The position numbers and the translations under genes were made by a program. Positions 61,169 through 64,000 of a stretch of DNA of 64,000 nucleotides are shown in pieces. The notes beneath the pieces are model-generated. The model had not been told where the DNA came from. It worked only from the letters and a program-made list of their open reading frames with translations, and did no database searches. The stretch spans positions 89,627-153,626 of the forward strand of contig JBFMHP010000025.1 of assembly GCA_040752855.1 (NCBI GenBank), given 5' to 3'. This DNA is from JBFMHP01 sp040752855. Lineage in GTDB: Bacteria > Pseudomonadota > Gammaproteobacteria > RBG-16-57-12. How positions within the stretch are numbered: the first letter of the stretch is position 1; the number at the start of each line of letters is the position of its first letter.

Positions 61169-62488
61169 TCAGTCGAATTGCTTGAGTCTGGCCTGCCATT
61201 CGCGGGCCTTGGCACGCATCTCGGCTTCATCGAGGGTGGTCAGGCGGCGGTCTTTCAGCAGGCGTTTGCCGGCCACCCAGACATCGGTGACCTGGTTGCG
61301 GCCGGCGGTGTAGACGATCTGTGATATCGGATTATATACGGGCAGGCTCTCGATGTCGCCCAAGTGGATCGCGGTGATGTCGGCGGCCTTGCCGACGGTA
61401 AGTGAGCCGATCTCGTGATCGAGTCCCAGGGCCTTGGCCCCGCCGAGTGTGGCCGTGCGCAGGGCTTGGGGCGCGGCCAGCGCGCTCGCGTCATAGGCGA
61501 CCGCCTTGGCGATCAGGGCGGCGGTGCGCATCTCGCCGAGCATGTCGAGATCATTGTTGCTGGCCGCCCCGTCGGTGCCGAGCGCCAGATTTACCCCGGC
61601 CTGGTTCAGCGCGTGGGTGGGGCAAAAGCCACTGGCGAGCTTGAGATTGGATTCCGGGCAATGCAACACATGCACGCCGGTCTCGGCCAGTCGCGCGATC
61701 TCGTCTTCATGGAGCTGGGTCATGTGCACCGCCATTAACCGCGGCGACAACAGCCCCAGTGCATCGAGCCGCGCCAGCGGGCGCTTGCCGGTCTTGCTGA
61801 CCTCACCGCCGACCTCGTCGTCGGTCTCATGCACGTGCATGTGAATCGGCACGTCCAGCTCCTCGGCGTACATCTGGATCTTCTCCAGCGGCGCGTCCGA
61901 CACGGTGTAGGGCGCGTGCGGGGCGAATGCCGTGGTGATCAGCGGATGGTTGTGCACCTGATCACGCAAGGCCAGGCCCTTGTGCAGATATTCATCGGCG
62001 TTCTGCGCCCAGGCCGAGGGGAAGTCGATCATGATCATCCCAAGGCAAGCGCGCATGTGCGCCTCGTTCACCGCGCGCGCCGCCTGATCGGGAAAGAAGT
62101 ACATGTCGTTGAAGCAGGTGGTGCCGCTGCGCAGCATCTCGGCCATCGCCAGCCGGGTGCCATCGTAGACAAACCCTTCGCTTACCCATTTGCCCTCCGC
62201 CGGCCAGATGTGATCCTGCAACCAGCTCATCAAGGGCAGATCATCGGCCAGACCGCGCATCAGGCTCATCGCCGCATGGGTGTGGCAATTGACCAAGCCC
62301 GGGATCAGTGCGTGCTGCGGCAGGCTCACCCGGTGCTGGCTCAGGTATTTGGCAGCGGCCTCGGCCTGCGGCAGGATGCCGACGATCCGCCCCTCATCGA
62401 TCACCAGACTGTGATTTTCAAATACCGCCCCGACGGGCTCCACCGGGATGATCCAGCCGGCGTCAATGATGGTTTCGATCTGTTGCAT
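61169..62488 (-). CDS. mtaD: 5-methylthioadenosine/S-adenosylhomocysteine deaminase
   Basis: A 439-residue amidohydrolase of the TRZ/ATZ group. Metal ligands: GLVNCHTHAAMS, HMHVHETDDEV, and ALGTDGAASNNDLDML; also the substrate region AFAPHAPYTVSD. It removes the amino group from the adenine of SAH or MTA and so clears the by-products of methylation, such as those from UbiG. I use ATG 62488 (MQQIETIIDAGWI); the frame extends further upstream without family similarity. Confidence 0.93.
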   Translation of the reverse strand: MQQIETIIDAGWIIPVEPVGAVFENHSLVIDEGRIVGILPQAEAAAKYLSQHRVSLPQHALIPGLVNCHTHAAMSLMRGLADDLPLMSWLQDHIWPAEGKWVSEGFVYDGTRLAMAEMLRSGTTCFNDMYFFPDQAARAVNEAHMRACLGMIMIDFPSAWAQNADEYLHKGLALRDQVHNHPLITTAFAPHAPYTVSDAPLEKIQMYAEELDVPIHMHVHETDDEVGGEVSKTGKRPLARLDALGLLSPRLMAVHMTQLHEDEIARLAETGVHVLHCPESNLKLASGFCPTHALNQAGVNLALGTDGAASNNDLDMLGEMRTAALIAKAVAYDASALAAPQALRTATLGGAKALGLDHEIGSLTVGKAADITAIHLGDIESLPVYNPISQIVYTAGRNQVTDVWVAGKRLLKDRRLTTLDEAEMRAKAREWQARLKQFD

Positions 62489-63102
62489 GTGGTGGCCTTG
62501 GCTTAAGAGAGTTAGCAGTAGTTTAAACAGGAGGGGCCGGGATGGGCAAAAGATTGCAACCTGGTCCGGAGGGCGCGGGACGAATGAATGGAACGAGTGG
62601 CTCGAACGCACCGTCATTCCGGTGTACGCCCGAGTCCAGTCGCGTTGAGCTTCCGCGCCGTGAGTTCGCGTGCGATGCTGGGTTGCGCAAGCTTGGCCAG
62701 TGGCATGTTGTCGGTTGCCTGCGCAAGACTGGGGGGGCACGACCAGCCAGTGCGAGGTGGCGATTGGGTTTCCCTCAGCACCCGGTCAATCTGCCGCGCG
62801 GGAAGTGCGGCTCCGGTCGCGATCTTACTTGAAGGGGGCGAGTAACTGTTGTGCCAGTCTCCACTGGCGGCGACGATCGCGGCCTTGGCAAAAAGGTTGA
62901 TCCATGCTTCCCGGTGACACACTATCCGAGCCGGCCCAGCGCCAACAGTGCCCGATCGAACCGAAGGATGATTGCTATGGATGGCGCGAACAAAAAAACC
63001 GCTGTTACGCGGGTTCTAGCCGATGTGCGGCCTCACCCCCGTCTGCTTTTCGGAGCCGGTTCAATCCCCAAAACGGGAATCGAACCGGCGTCCCGCAGTC
63101 CC
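62489..63102. other. Anonymous region, no recognised gene
   Basis: There are 614 bases between mtaD and the broken fic gene. Several open frames exist on both strands (for example minus strand 62614-62922, containing GAALPARQIDRVLRETQ), but none shows a known family, a clear ribosome site or a signal peptide. The style differs from the tight packing elsewhere in the window. It may hold decayed accessory DNA. The tRNA-arm-like inverted repeat at 63055-63089 lies at its right end. Confidence 0.45.
63055..63089. repeat. Inverted repeat resembling two tRNA T-arms
   Basis: GCCGGTTCAATCCC (63055-63068) on the plus strand faces GCCGGTTCGATTCCC on the minus strand (63075-63089). Both contain a GGTTCRA-type T-loop sequence. 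No matching acceptor, anticodon or D arm was found on either side, so this is not a complete tRNA. It may be a trace of tRNA-targeted integration or a simple hairpin. Confidence 0.45.
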
Positions 63103-64000
63103 TCAGCGCAGGCCGTACCAAACTCCACGGCCACTGCCGTGCCGATCAAGCGTGCCGCGTTCGACCAGTGTCCGGAAGTGCTGCTTGAGTGTGTTGCGGC
63201 TGGCCCCGGTCAGTTTGATGGCTTCGCCGATGGTCACGCGCCCGTGCTCGCGGGCGAACTCGACGATCTGTAGCTGTAGTTTCGGCATGGTTGCCAGCAC
63301 GATCTTCTCGCGCTCGACCTTCTTCTCCAGGCGCCGAACCTGCTCGGCCAGGGAGCGCAGGAAGAAAACCAGCTACGGCTGCCAGTTTGGAGACTCCGTG
63401 CGGATCGTGCCCTGCGTCTGGCGCAGCGCCAGGTAGTAGGCTTCCTTGCTCTGCTCGATCACGCTCTCCAAGGAGCGGTACGGTGCATAGGAGTACCCGG
63501 CCTGCAGGAGCAGGAGCGTGGTCAGCACCCGGGAGAGTCTCCCGTTGCCGTCCTGGAAAGGGTGGATCTCCAGAAACACGACGACGCACAGGGCGATGAT
63601 CAGCAGAGGGTGTAGCCGCGCCGTCTCACGTTCCTGGTTCACCCAGGCCACCAGCTCCGTCATCAGCCAATGTGTATCAAAGGGGGCGCCGTCTGAAACA
63701 CGATGCCAATCTGTGCGCCGGTCTCGTCAAAGGCGGCGACGCTGTTCGAGTTGGTCTTATAGTTGCCGCGATGCCAGGTGTCCTTCTCGCTGTAGCGCAG
63801 CAGGATCTGGTGCAACTGTTTGATGTGGTTCTCGGTGAACGGGATGTCCTGCCAGGACGAGAACACCAAGTCCATCAGCTCGGCGTAGCCGGCCACTTCC
63901 TGCTCGTCGCGGGTGGCGAAGGATTTGATCTCCAGGTTCGACAGCAGCTGCTCCACTTCCCGGTCGGACAGCTTGCTGCCCTCGATACGGGTAGAGGAGC
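63103..64000 (-). pseudogene. Fic family AMP-transferase, disrupted and cut by window edge
   Basis: The reading frame enters at 64000 and covers most of a Fic protein. The inhibitory helix motif STRIEG (S/TxxxE) lies at the left end, and the active-site loop IHPFQDGNGRLSR is intact. A C-terminal winged helix (IGEAIKLTGASRNTLKQHFRTLVERG) ends at 63103. Two lesions are seen. One is a single-base frameshift near 63685-63695, in a run of C on the coding strand, after VFQTAPP; restoring one C gives a continuous FDTHWLMTELV. The other is an in-frame TAG at 63373 after PNWQP, where W would fit, followed by LVFFLRSLAEQVRRLEKKV in frame. Either lesion alone would stop function. Sequencing error in the C run cannot be excluded. 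Confidence 0.85.

Noticed and set aside
63055..63120. Possible tRNA gene on the minus strand
   Set aside because: Only a T-arm-like sequence is present. I could not build an acceptor stem, anticodon arm or D arm around it.

Overview
The window is the chromosome of a GC-rich Gram-negative bacterium, most likely a gammaproteobacterium. Evidence: lipid A genes (lpxD-fabZ-lpxA-lpxB), bamC next to dapA and purC, the large fused purL, ubiG, the nrdR-rib-nusB-thiL-pgpA block, ribBX instead of a full ribBA, and a mtaD-ubiG-HAD phosphatase order also found in Pseudomonas. Some genes (hpnD, DUF3015, DUF3579, flavin/PepSY redox genes) would fit an environmental Chromatiales-like lineage, but the genus cannot be fixed from sequence alone. 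Almost all of the window is housekeeping DNA with tight gene spacing. No CRISPR array, rRNA, complete tRNA or intact insertion sequence was seen.

Layout. 1-3240: end of the lipid A / fatty acid operon, closed by rnhB. 3461-9480: a large ICMT-like membrane protein, an EAL-HDOD signalling protein, a LysR regulator, PIN-PhoH and a peroxiredoxin. 9639-13608: two tandem DUF3015 secreted proteins, a DUF4105 protein and a lipoprotein hydrolase. 13701-21481: dapA-bamC-MBL-purC, then purL across a repeat-filled gap. 21628-24526: DUF3579, a CBS protein, cytochrome c5, a deacetylase-fold protein and a Mut7-C protein. 24639-31943: glyA, nrdR, riboflavin genes, nusB, thiL, pgpA. 31996-37967 is the most accessory-looking stretch: an MgtE variant, a secreted protein, a TetR-controlled diiron protein plus methyltransferase, and a GerW/YtfJ-DUF2953 gene set. 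38043-42089: acs, a PilZ protein, nfi, yjbQ. 42096-44518: an operon of porin, FMN-binding protein and PepSY membrane protein. 44735-48551: a TraB/GumN protein, a LigB-type dioxygenase, then ppiC-bolA-yciI-yciB. 48728-55320: a likely operon of a PHP nuclease, yciO, an M50 protease, trpS, scpA, scpB, rluB and an EndoIII-like gene. 55308-62488: a GGDEF protein, yciK, hpnD, a tiny membrane protein, rmuC, then mupP/gph-ubiG-mtaD. 62489-64000: an anonymous stretch and a broken fic gene, probably the edge of an accessory region.

The best candidates for something new are: (i) the TetR-diiron-methyltransferase module, which has three near-identical palindromic operators; (ii) the three-gene GerW/DUF2953/76-residue cluster; and (iii) the porin-flavoprotein-PepSY operon, whose porin seems to have lost its signal peptide where a dispersed intergenic repeat overlaps its 5' end. 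Several families of dispersed palindromic repeats fill the gaps, and one is inserted inside another at 26413-26594.
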